This document shows, piece by piece, positions 27,775 through 35,380 of a DNA stretch of 49,382 bases; position 1 is the stretch's first letter, and each line of letters begins with the position of its first letter. Source of the stretch: Chloroflexota bacterium (GTDB lineage: Bacteria; Chloroflexota; JAHJIN01); assembly GCA_018823415.1 (NCBI GenBank), contig JAHJIN010000442.1, forward strand, positions 1 to 49,382, in the 5' to 3' direction. The notes beneath the pieces were generated by a model. The model was not told the DNA's origin. It saw nothing but the letters and a program-made list of their open reading frames with translations, and did not search any database. The position numbers and the translations under genes were made by a program.

Positions 27775-29145
27775 TTAGTGCCGGAGCAGCCGAGGCTCGT
27801 ACTCGGCATAGCGGTTGGGGTTGCGCCGCCGCACCTGTTCGAGTAATTCTGCCATGTAACCGCCCCGCGCGCAGTATTCTACCAGCACGCGCGCCTTTTC
27901 GGTCTTGCCCATGCCCCGCCCAAACGCCTCATGAGCGGGGAAAAAGCGGTCAAAGGCCAGGTCGGTCAGCGCCGAGTCATCCAGGGCGCTGATGAGCAGC
28001 TCGCGCACCGCCATCAGGTCATACGAGCCGGGGGCAGCCGGCCGCGCGGTTGGCGTTGAGGTCGGTATACCGCCCACGTGGACTGTGCTGCCCGGCTCGG
28101 CCATGATGACCGGGCCACTCGTGCTGATGTGGCGCTTGTCGATGTTGGCCGTGCCACCCCCGGCGGCATAGGCCACGTCGCCGCTGGCCTTGATGTGTAC
28201 CGAGTGATCATCATGAACGCTCTGGTCGATGACGGTGGGGGCCGACGGTTCGATGGGAGCCAGCGGGTCCGGCGCCGGCTGACCCTTGCTCAACCCTTGC
28301 CCGCCCAGCAGCAGCGCCACCGCAAAGTTGCCGCTCATCTGAAAGTCCGGCGTTTGCTCGGCGTTCCGGTCGGCCCGGGCGCTGACGGGCACGTGGCGAT
28401 AGACGTGGCTCATGACGTCTGACACCAGCACCTCGGCAGCGCCGGGCGGGGGGGCAGCACCGCCGGTCAACGCCTCGATGAGATGATAGGTAAAGATGCT
28501 CATCTGGCCGTCCTGGCGCAGATAAGAACGCTGCTCGCCGGTGGACGAGCTGAGCACGGCCCGGCCCTGGCCCTCGGTCAGCGCCTCAAAGCCTGGGCCA
28601 CCCTTGGCCCCAGGGCCAACCACGGCCTCGCCCAGGGCAAACAGCACAGGCGCCACGGCCGACTCGACATAGCCGGTCGGCAGCAGCGCCCCCTTGACGC
28701 CCATTGCGCCGGCGTGACAGCAGTCCAGCACCACAAGCAGACGCCGAGGCGACAACGCGCCCACGGCCTCGGCGAAATCTGCCGCCTGCAACGCGCTCAG
28801 CCGGACCCGGTCCGCGCGCAGGTCGTAAGGAATCAGATACGAGGTCCCTTGGGCATCACGCCAGCCGTGACCGGTATAGTAGATGACAGCCGTGGCATTG
28901 CCGCTCTGGTCGGCCGCCACCTGCTCGCCCAGCCAGTCCAACCCCTTCAGGATACCATTGCGAGTAGCCGACGCACCCGTGATGGTCTTGACGTGGTCCG
29001 GCGCATAGGCACAGCGCCGGGGGTGAGACAGCACCGCCGCCAGGGCCGCTATGTCCCGTGCAACGTCCGGCAAGGCCCAGCCATCGGCCTGGTTCTCGTC
29101 CACGCCGATGAGCAACGCATAACCGTGAGAAAACGTGTCTGCCAT
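27775..29145 (-). CDS. Caspase-like protease with C-terminal effector-associated (death-like) domain
   Basis: 456 residues. The N-terminal peptidase C14 domain (about 8-280) has the catalytic pair H93 in YYTGHGW and C143 in LDCCHAG, with supporting strands YALLIGVDEN and LLVVLDCC. A linker (about 300-365) rich in Val, His, Gly and Ala follows. The last 85 residues (YDLMAVRELLISALDDSAL ... EYCARGGYMAELLEQVRRRN) match the helical effector-associated domains described by Kaur and colleagues in bacterial conflict and programmed-death systems. These recruit partners through like-like contacts. No obvious partner with the same domain is adjacent. The ATG at 29145 has GGGAGG five bases upstream; the extended frame upstream overlaps the divergent promoter. 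Confidence 0.88.
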   Translation of the reverse strand: MADTFSHGYALLIGVDENQADGWALPDVARDIAALAAVLSHPRRCAYAPDHVKTITGASATRNGILKGLDWLGEQVAADQSGNATAVIYYTGHGWRDAQGTSYLIPYDLRADRVRLSALQAADFAEAVGALSPRRLLVVLDCCHAGAMGVKGALLPTGYVESAVAPVLFALGEAVVGPGAKGGPGFEALTEGQGRAVLSSSTGEQRSYLRQDGQMSIFTYHLIEALTGGAAPPPGAAEVLVSDVMSHVYRHVPVSARADRNAEQTPDFQMSGNFAVALLLGGQGLSKGQPAPDPLAPIEPSAPTVIDQSVHDDHSVHIKASGDVAYAAGGGTANIDKRHISTSGPVIMAEPGSTVHVGGIPTSTPTARPAAPGSYDLMAVRELLISALDDSALTDLAFDRFFPAHEAFGRGMGKTEKARVLVEYCARGGYMAELLEQVRRRNPNRYAEYEPRLLRH

Positions 29146-29186
29146 GATGGCCTCCCGCTCTCCGCTCGTTGACCCTTCTGCCCCTC

Positions 29187-29215
29187 TTGTCTCCATTACG
29201 GCGATATGGTATAGT
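29187..29215 (+). promoter_or_regulatory. Predicted promoter of GH3-family gene
   Basis: TTGTCT (29187-29192), 17 bases ending TGG, TATAGT (29210-29215). It lies in the 104-base divergent region. I could not find an equally good promoter for the caspase gene on the other strand. Confidence 0.55.
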
Positions 29216-29249
29216 ATGCCCCGTATCCCACGACACAGGAGACGCACAC

Positions 29250-30401
29250 ATGGCCTTTAACGACCCCCAAGCCGCCAAGCAAATGCTCACCGCCCTCTTG
29301 CAGCCCTGGCACGACGCCGTGAACGACCCGGTGACAGCCCAACAGGGAGTGCTCCAGCGCCTGTTGGCAATCTATGCCCAGACCGAGTACGGCACGCAGC
29401 ACAGTGCGGCCCAGGTCGAGACCATCGAGGACTATCGCCGGGCTTTTCCCATCGCCAACTATGACAATGATTACAAGCCGCTCATCCAGCGCGTCATGGC
29501 CGGCGACGTGCGCCTGCTCCTCAACGAAGAACCCATTGGCTGGGCCATCACCCGGGGCACCACCAAGGGCGAGTCCAAGTTTATCCCCATGACCCCCACC
29601 GACCTCAAGCTGCGCGTGAGCGCCGGGCGCGCCATGATGCAGTACGTGGCCACCACCGGGCGGCTGGACTTGTTCCAGGGTGTCAACCTGAACCTGAACT
29701 TTCCTTCGGTGGTGGGCACTGTGCGCGTGGGCGACCGGGATGTGGAATACGGCTACAGCTCGGGCATCTATACCAGGTACGTCTCGGCGTCCACTCCCAT
29801 CCGATCCGTGCCCACCCAGGACGACATCGACGCGCTGGGCGGCGGCAAGAGCCAGAGCGACTGGGACGCCCGCTTTGAGCTGGCCTACCAGCAGTGCAAG
29901 GATGAGCGCGTGACGCTGGTGGGCGGCGTGGCGACCACGGCCATCCTGTTTGGCCGCTATACGCAGCGAGCGCACGGCGTCTATCCCAAGGACCTGTGGC
30001 AGACGCAGATCATGACCCTGGGCAGCGTCCCGGCCATCAACACCACCCTGCAACCGGCCCTGAACGCCCTCTATGGCCCGGCTGCCATCCGCGAGATCTA
30101 TGGCGCCACAGAAGGCATGTTCGGACAGCAACGCGACGAGCACCGGGCCTGGGTACCCAACTATGACCTCTTTTTCTTTGAGGTAGAAACCCGGTCTGGC
30201 GTCAAGATGCTCCACGAGATGCGCCCGGGCGAACAGGGCAGCCTGGTGGTTTCCACGCCCATCCTGGCCCGCTACAAGATCGGCGACCGAATCCGCGCCT
30301 CCCGGCCGCCATACTTTCGCTGCATCGGCCGGGACCGCTGGTGGGTGCCAATCCGCTACGTGTGGGATGAAGTGCTATCTGGCAACCTGGGACGATTGTA
30401 A
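29250..30401 (+). CDS. GH3-family (auxin-responsive promoter-like) adenylate-forming protein
   Basis: 383 residues of the bacterial GH3 group, related to plant acyl-acid amido synthetases. The order of blocks fits adenylate-forming enzymes: AQTEYGTQHSAAQVETIEDY, RAFPIANYDNDYKPLI, the P-loop-like TRGTTKGESKFIP, then YGATEGMFGQQ and the hinge-like RYKIGDRIRAS. It is shorter than plant GH3 (about 600 residues) because the C-terminal lobe is reduced. Bacterial members have no settled substrate. The ATG at 29250 has AGGAG nine bases upstream. The stop TAA lies just before a dispersed repeat. Confidence 0.82.
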   Translation: MAFNDPQAAKQMLTALLQPWHDAVNDPVTAQQGVLQRLLAIYAQTEYGTQHSAAQVETIEDYRRAFPIANYDNDYKPLIQRVMAGDVRLLLNEEPIGWAITRGTTKGESKFIPMTPTDLKLRVSAGRAMMQYVATTGRLDLFQGVNLNLNFPSVVGTVRVGDRDVEYGYSSGIYTRYVSASTPIRSVPTQDDIDALGGGKSQSDWDARFELAYQQCKDERVTLVGGVATTAILFGRYTQRAHGVYPKDLWQTQIMTLGSVPAINTTLQPALNALYGPAAIREIYGATEGMFGQQRDEHRAWVPNYDLFFFEVETRSGVKMLHEMRPGEQGSLVVSTPILARYKIGDRIRASRPPYFRCIGRDRWWVPIRYVWDEVLSGNLGRL

Positions 30402-30405
30402 CCCG

Positions 30406-30546
30406 AACCTGGATAAAGCCGCTTCGCTAACAAGCCAGACCACAAAGGACACCAAGAGCACGAAGGATAATCATATCTTTGTCTTTGTCCTTTGTGGTTC
30501 ATATTCTTGCCCAATGTGCAAGAATTTCACGGGTTAGGCCTAGCGC
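30406..30546. repeat. Dispersed intergenic repeat, copy B, with internal palindrome
   Basis: The outer ends match copy A at 1988-2077 in reverse orientation. Nested inside is an inverted repeat with arms accacaaaggac (30439-30450) and gtcctttgtggt (30487-30498), absent from copy A. A second small palindrome ttcttgc/gcaagaa lies at 30504-30524. The right end contains the stop codon of the minus-strand gene at 30540. Confidence 0.7.
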
Positions 30547-30962
30547 CGGTTCCAGACCAGCACGCCAAGGATCATGATCACGCCAATGGCAATGATCACC
30601 AGCGGCCACACCAGCGCCCAGCCGACCGTGCTTCCCAGTCCAATGCCCAAAAAGATAAAGGCCAGGATCACACGGCCTCTCATCCCGCGCCGGTACGACG
30701 GCAGCACCGCCCGCACGCCGGCCTCAACCAGCAAGAGCAGGCCGGCCCCCAAAAAGATCAGTGACCAGCCGCTCAAGAACGGGAATGGGCGTAGCACGCC
30801 CATTGTGTCCAGGAGCAGGACGCACCCGGCCCAGATCAGGATCAGCGCCCAGATCACCCCGCTCAGCACATCATTTTGCCATTTTTCGCCCCAGAGCTTT
30901 TCACCCTGTTGCTTTTCGTCCTTTTCATCTTTTTCGTCTTGCTCTTGTTTCCACTCGGACAT
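30540..30962 (-). CDS. Small membrane protein with charged N-terminus
   Basis: 140 residues. The first 30 are strongly charged and repetitive (QEQDEKDEKDEKQQGEK), followed by four predicted helices (about 33-53, 62-82, 96-112, 114-136). The layout resembles the LiaF/DUF5668-type membrane modules found in envelope-stress proteins, but similarity is general. The stop codon TAG lies within repeat copy B. The ATG follows GAGGAGGGG at an acceptable spacing. Function unknown. Confidence 0.7.
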   Translation of the reverse strand: MSEWKQEQDEKDEKDEKQQGEKLWGEKWQNDVLSGVIWALILIWAGCVLLLDTMGVLRPFPFLSGWSLIFLGAGLLLLVEAGVRAVLPSYRRGMRGRVILAFIFLGIGLGSTVGWALVWPLVIIAIGVIMILGVLVWNRR

Positions 30963-31049
30963 GGTCCCCTCCTCCTGATCCTGGCTGCTTGTATATTTGA
31001 TCCGAGCCAGTCTCTGCTATTATAACATACTCGGGCCATCACGTGAAGA

Positions 31050-31078
31050 TTGCAAGTAGCCGTTCCTTCTGATATAAT
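31050..31078 (+). promoter_or_regulatory. Predicted promoter of PHP-domain gene
   Basis: TTGCAA (31050-31055), 17-base spacer ending TGA, perfect TATAAT (31073-31078). The expected start near 31085 gives a leader of about 23 bases. Confidence 0.65.
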
Positions 31079-31107
31079 CCCCCTGGAAACCCAAACCCAG
31101 AGGTCCC

Positions 31108-31761
31108 ATGCTCATCGACATGCACACCCATACCCGCGTCTCGTCGCCGTGCAGCGGCCTGGACCCGGAGGAGCTCGTTGACATCGCCCGGCGCCGGGGC
31201 CTGGACGCCGTTTGCATCACCGAACACGGCCGCATTCATGGCGCCAACGTGGCCCAGGAGTTGGGTGCGCGGCTGGGATTCCCGGTGTTCCGGGGCATCG
31301 AATCGCGCACCGCCCTGGGTGACATGCTGGTATACGGCTACTATGACGACATCCCCGACCGGCTCCCCTTGGAAGACCTGTGCCAGATGATCCACGCGGC
31401 CGGCGGCGTGGTCCTGATCGCCCATCCGTACCGGGGCGTGCGCTGGATCTCGTTCGGGGGATTGCACCAGCCCTCCCTGCAACCGCAAGGCAACACTTGG
31501 GGCGTTGACGGCATCGAGGTCATCAACGGCCAACTCGACGACGCGGCCAACCAGCAGGCCCGCGTGCTGGCGACGTGCTGGCGCGTGCCGGGCATCGGCG
31601 GCAGCGACGCCCACTCCGCGTACATGGTCGGCACGGCCGCCACCCGCTTTGAACAGCCCATCCGTACCGACGAGGAGTTGGTCACTGCGCTCAAGCAAGG
31701 CCGCTATGAGGCCCTGCGACTGCATGGCACGTCCTGGCTCGAACCGCACGCCGGCGCATAA
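31108..31761 (+). CDS. PHP-domain phosphoesterase
   Basis: 217 residues, a full PHP domain without fusion partner. Metal ligands are in place: H6 and H8 (DMHTHT), H40 (ITEHG), E65 (GIES), H106 (IAHPYRG), D168 and H170 (GSDAH). Relatives hydrolyse phosphoesters such as histidinol phosphate, oligonucleotides or 3',5'-bisphosphates; the substrate is not readable. The gene is monocistronic from its own strong promoter, and converges on a radical SAM gene with only four bases between the stop codons. Confidence 0.85.
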   Translation: MLIDMHTHTRVSSPCSGLDPEELVDIARRRGLDAVCITEHGRIHGANVAQELGARLGFPVFRGIESRTALGDMLVYGYYDDIPDRLPLEDLCQMIHAAGGVVLIAHPYRGVRWISFGGLHQPSLQPQGNTWGVDGIEVINGQLDDAANQQARVLATCWRVPGIGGSDAHSAYMVGTAATRFEQPIRTDEELVTALKQGRYEALRLHGTSWLEPHAGA

Positions 31762-31765
31762 CCGA

Positions 31766-33136
31766 CTAGGCCCCGGCCCCTTGCAAGCGCTGGTTTCCGG
31801 CCAGCGCTTGATCTTTGATGGCCTGTATCTCAGCGGCCGTCATCCACCGACCGGCCAGGGGCCAGACCGTGTGATTGTGCCACAGCGGGTCCGGGTCGGG
31901 AGGCAGCGCCCCGGCAGCGACAGCCTGTGCATAGTCTGGCGTGCCGGGGATGGGCGAGTAAAAGGCCAGGCGCACCGGCACGCCCAGCGCGTGCGCATAC
32001 GCCACGCTCTCCTGCGCTTCGGCGGCAAGCTGGCCGGGCCGGCCCACCAGCACATAGGCCCCCACCTGGCCCACGGTGAACCCGGCCGCCCACAGGGCAG
32101 CCACCGCTCGCTCGAACCCGGCCCGGCTGACCTTGCCACCGGTAGCTTGTTGCTGGGCCTCATCGGCCGTTTCCAGGCTCAGGCGAATGGTCTCAAACCC
32201 GGCCTGGCGCATCTGGCGGGCCAGGGCCTCGTCCAGCAGATTGGCATGGAGGCCATTGGGCGTGTGAAATCGCACGCGCAGGCCCCGGCCCACCACCTCG
32301 TCCAGGATCACACGCAGGTGCCGGTCGGCGTTCACCAGCAGCGCGTCGTCGAAAAAGGCCATGTCTGTGGTGCCCCGGCCGGCCCAGTAGGCAATCTCGG
32401 CGACCACCCGGCGCGGGTCGCGCTGGCGGAACCCTGGGTTGAGCCGGTGCGTGGCGCAATACGGGCAGCCGTAGGGACAGCCTCGTGCCGTGAGCACGCC
32501 GATGGACCGGGTGCTGGCGCGCAGGTCATGTGCCGGTCCGGGATAGTCGTCCAGCGCGCGATACCGCGCCCAGTCCGAGGTGCGGCCGGTCACCGCATCG
32601 ACCCAGTGCAGGGCGTTCAACTCGCCCTCGCCCGGGAGCACGACATCGGCCCCCAGCGTGGCGGCATGGTCCGGGCAGAGTGTGGCATACACGCCGCCCA
32701 GCGCCAGGGAGACGCCGGGCCAGCGCGCGCGCACCACCTGGATCGCCTCGGCGACGCCGGGGTACCAGTAGGTCATGCCCGAGGTGACCAGCACGGCGTC
32801 GGGCCGGGGCCAGTGAGCCAGTTCGGCCTGCACCAGGTCCAGCGGCCGGCCATAGCGCCCATAGTAACGCCGCACATGCGCGAGCACGTGCGGCGTGGGC
32901 AAAATCGTTTTGGGCCACTTGCCGGTCCCATAGGGCGAGCCGGGCGGCGCGGTCCGGCGTTGACGAGCCAGCAACGCCGGGTGCCAGCGGTCCAGGCAGT
33001 CGAGCAACTGCACGCGATAGCCGTTTTCTCGCAGCACCGCGCCAATGCTCAACAGGCCCAGCGGCTCGGCCCACAGGTCATGGGCGGCAAAATCGTGGAT
33101 CCAGGGATTGACCAGCAGGATGTATCCATCGGTCAT
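31766..33136 (-). CDS. Radical SAM protein with B12-binding-like N-terminal domain
   Basis: 456 residues of the BchE/HpnP-like class. The N-terminal part (about 1-190) has the layout of a cobalamin-binding domain (ILLVNPW, GLLSIGAVLRENGYRVQLLD, LALGGVYATLCP, GEGE). The radical SAM core starts at RGCPYGCPYC, with the cluster cysteines C220, C224 and C227. Later blocks RLSLETADEAQQQATGG and VGRPGQ are typical. The ATG at 33136 starts 16 bases after the zinc-ribbon/lectin gene, so it is the last gene of that minus-strand group. The reaction (methylation, cyclisation or other) is unknown. Confidence 0.85.
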   Translation of the reverse strand: MTDGYILLVNPWIHDFAAHDLWAEPLGLLSIGAVLRENGYRVQLLDCLDRWHPALLARQRRTAPPGSPYGTGKWPKTILPTPHVLAHVRRYYGRYGRPLDLVQAELAHWPRPDAVLVTSGMTYWYPGVAEAIQVVRARWPGVSLALGGVYATLCPDHAATLGADVVLPGEGELNALHWVDAVTGRTSDWARYRALDDYPGPAHDLRASTRSIGVLTARGCPYGCPYCATHRLNPGFRQRDPRRVVAEIAYWAGRGTTDMAFFDDALLVNADRHLRVILDEVVGRGLRVRFHTPNGLHANLLDEALARQMRQAGFETIRLSLETADEAQQQATGGKVSRAGFERAVAALWAAGFTVGQVGAYVLVGRPGQLAAEAQESVAYAHALGVPVRLAFYSPIPGTPDYAQAVAAGALPPDPDPLWHNHTVWPLAGRWMTAAEIQAIKDQALAGNQRLQGAGA

Positions 33137-33152
33137 GGTGGCTGGCAGATGC

Positions 33153-34388
33153 CTATTGGGGCGCGACCTCGAGATTGTCAAAGGCCGCGGTGAAATCGCC
33201 CGTGGACCCGGCGCCCACCACCAGCCCCACGCTGCCCTTGCCAAAGTCGCTGTCCGTAATGGTGACCAGTTTGGTATCGTTCGCATAGAGCGTGATCGAG
33301 CTGCCCCGGACCTCTACCTTGAGCGTGTTGGTGGCTGTGCCCTTGCTGATAGCCGAGGCGCTGGTCCAGTCCTTGACAGTCTTCCAGCTACGGCTCACCA
33401 GCTTGGCAAGTTTGTACTTGCCGGCGTCAGACACCTCGAACCGGTAAAAATTGCTGGTGTCCTCGGCCCGGAACACCAGACCATAATTGCCGCCGGTCCC
33501 ACTGACCGCGTGTGCATCTACTTTGACCTCTACATCCTGATACTCGCGGTCGCGGAGCAGGGACCACACCACATAGTTGGCTTGGGTGATCTGAATATAG
33601 AACTCGCCATCAGCGATCCAGCGCTTGCCATTGGTCGAGTCGGCCACATTCCAGTCACCCCTGTCGGTACTGAAATCATCCGCAAAGGCAGCCGAGCCGG
33701 TAGACGGCCGCGCGGTGGCCTCAGGCACAGGCGTGGTTGTGATCACCCGTTCGGTGGCTTCTACCACGCGGGTGGGGCTTTTGCGCGCCGTGGCTTCTGG
33801 CCGCGCGGTATCTACGGGCCGCGCCGTAGCTTTGGGACGGACCGTGACCGGTCGCTCGGTGATGACCACCACGCGGGTACGCGTGGGCGAACGCCCCGCT
33901 GTCCCACCCTCGTCCTGAACGGTGAACCAGACCACGCCGCCCAGCGCCAGACACACGCAGGCGCAGACCAGCAGCACGCCGGCCACCAACGCGGCAATGC
34001 CACACCCCAGGATGGTCTTGTTGTCGCCGGCCGGAGGCGCCGAAGGGGGCGACGGCGGCGCTGGCGGGAGTGTGTCGCCCGGCACCGTCACCAGTGTCGG
34101 CGAATCGACCGGCGTGGTGATGAGCGTGGGCGCGTCGGTAGGCATAGCCACGAGCGTCGGTGCGTCGGCCAGCGCATCGCTAGGCACGGCCATGAGCGTC
34201 GGCGCGTCGGCCAGCACATCGGTAGGCACTGCCATGAGCGTCGGCGCGTCGGCCGGCGTGGCGATAAGCGTTGGCGATTCGGCCGATGGAAGCGGCCCGG
34301 TCACGTCGTCCAGGCGTGCGCCGCAACCCACGCAAAAGACCCCCTCATCCGCAATCTCGGTGCCGCAACTGGGGCATCGCTGTGTCAT
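33153..34388 (-). CDS. Zinc-ribbon / TM / lectin-like protein (one lectin domain)
   Basis: 411 residues: N-terminal zinc ribbon CPSCG ... CVGCG (5-24), a cytoplasmic repeat region (about 35-105) of APTLMAVP-type units, one membrane helix (about 128-155, very rich in Ala, Val and Cys), and a Thr/Arg/Pro-rich external linker (about 160-230). The C-terminal beta-sandwich of the concanavalin/LamG or DUF1080-like type (about 235-411) includes FADDFSTDRGDWNV, NYGLVFRAEDTSNFYRFEVS and VEVRGSSITLYANDTKLV. It is a paralogue of the protein at 35381. The ATG at 34388 has AGAGGAGA upstream. A sugar-binding surface protein is the likely role; the inner ribbon may contact a partner. Confidence 0.8.
   Translation of the reverse strand: MTQRCPSCGTEIADEGVFCVGCGARLDDVTGPLPSAESPTLIATPADAPTLMAVPTDVLADAPTLMAVPSDALADAPTLVAMPTDAPTLITTPVDSPTLVTVPGDTLPPAPPSPPSAPPAGDNKTILGCGIAALVAGVLLVCACVCLALGGVVWFTVQDEGGTAGRSPTRTRVVVITERPVTVRPKATARPVDTARPEATARKSPTRVVEATERVITTTPVPEATARPSTGSAAFADDFSTDRGDWNVADSTNGKRWIADGEFYIQITQANYVVWSLLRDREYQDVEVKVDAHAVSGTGGNYGLVFRAEDTSNFYRFEVSDAGKYKLAKLVSRSWKTVKDWTSASAISKGTATNTLKVEVRGSSITLYANDTKLVTITDSDFGKGSVGLVVGAGSTGDFTAAFDNLEVAPQ
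34114..34254. repeat. 42-bp in-frame tandem repeats
   Basis: Two full units at 34141-34182 and 34183-34224 and a partial third at 34225-34254, preceded by a degenerate half unit. They encode the 14-residue repeat ADAPTLMAVP(T/S)D(V/A)L of the zinc-ribbon/lectin protein. Unit number is likely to vary between strains. Confidence 0.8.
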
Positions 34389-34456
34389 GTACTTCTCCTC
34401 TCTGAGGCTCGTCGTGCAGGTGATGCGGCGGACCCGCTGCCGCCACGAATCTCGAA

Positions 34457-35377
34457 TCAGAACCGGCGCCGGTCGTCCAGCCGGTGCAGGCCGGCCGCCA
34501 GGGCTGCATCCGCGGCCTGCCGATACTCGGCGCGCGTGATGCGCCGGTCCAACGGGGGCCGCGCCGGGGCCTGATAGCACGGCCGGTACTGGTCCATCAC
34601 GTTCAAATAGGTGTTGGTCGAAATGTCCTGGGCCAGAAAGCGAAATATCGCAGCGGAACCGGCCCGGTTGTCGGGCAAGACCAGATGGCGCACCAACAGG
34701 CCGCGCCGGGCGATACGGCGTTCGTCCAGGACCAGGTCGCCCACCTGGCGGTGCATCTCGCGCACGGCGGCCTGATTGACGGCCGGATAGTCCGGCACGC
34801 CGGATAGCGCTTGCCCGATGGCCGCGTCGGCGTATTTCATATCCGGCATATAAATGTCCACCACGCCATCCAGCAGGCGCAGCGTCTCCAGGCTATCATA
34901 GCCGCCGGTGTTATAGACCAGCGGCAGCGTCAGGCCGGCCTGCGCGGCAATGGCGAGCGCGGCCAGCATTTGCGGCACCACGTGCGTGGGGCTGACGATA
35001 TTGATGTTGTGACAGCCGCGTTCGGCCAGGGCCAGCATGAGCCCGGCGATCTGCTCGGGGGTCATGGGCCGCCCTTCGCCGCCCTGGCTGATCTCGGCAT
35101 TCTGACAGTAGCAGCACTGCAGGTTGCACCACGCCATAAAGATAGTGCCGGACCCGCCCACCCCCACCAACGGCGCTTCTTCGCCGTGATGGGGATGGGC
35201 ACTGCACACCACGGCCTCGCGCCCGGTGTGGCAGTCCCCGGTCTGGCCGGCCAGCCGGTCCACACCGCACGCCCGGGGGCAGACCCGGCAAGATTCCAGC
35301 AGCGCATACGCGGCCTCGATGCGCCGGGCCAGCTCGCCGGCGCGCAGCAGTTGGCGATACCCTACCTCCCAGGCCAC
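34457..35377 (-). CDS. PflX-like radical SAM protein (COG1313 type)
   Basis: 306 residues. The radical SAM cluster motif is CNLQCCYC (C84, C88, C91) after GSGTIFMAW. An extra N-terminal cysteine set (C30, C33, C37, C49, C58; CRVCPRACGVDR, GDCHTG) may hold a second cluster. This layout is that of PflX-type activase-like proteins, which are related to pyruvate-formate-lyase activases and the AmmeMemoRadiSam group. No glycyl-radical enzyme is in the window. It starts three bases after the upstream lectin gene's stop, so the two are cotranslated. Substrate unknown. Confidence 0.85.
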   Translation of the reverse strand: MAWEVGYRQLLRAGELARRIEAAYALLESCRVCPRACGVDRLAGQTGDCHTGREAVVCSAHPHHGEEAPLVGVGGSGTIFMAWCNLQCCYCQNAEISQGGEGRPMTPEQIAGLMLALAERGCHNINIVSPTHVVPQMLAALAIAAQAGLTLPLVYNTGGYDSLETLRLLDGVVDIYMPDMKYADAAIGQALSGVPDYPAVNQAAVREMHRQVGDLVLDERRIARRGLLVRHLVLPDNRAGSAAIFRFLAQDISTNTYLNVMDQYRPCYQAPARPPLDRRITRAEYRQAADAALAAGLHRLDDRRRF

Positions 35378-35380
35378 CGG

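Noticed and set aside
26343..27809. Extending the GIY-YIG protein to the upstream start at 27809
   Set aside because: The extra 59 residues have no family similarity, and the predicted promoter with a perfect TATAAT lies inside them.
34114..34254. CRISPR-like array
   Set aside because: The 42-bp units are directly adjacent with no spacers and encode an in-frame protein repeat; no cas genes are present.
31505..34574. Long plus-strand open frames (562 and 509 codons) opposite the radical SAM and lectin genes
   Set aside because: They are low-complexity shadows of the minus-strand genes, whose motifs (CPYGCPYC, zinc ribbon, TM helix) are clear.
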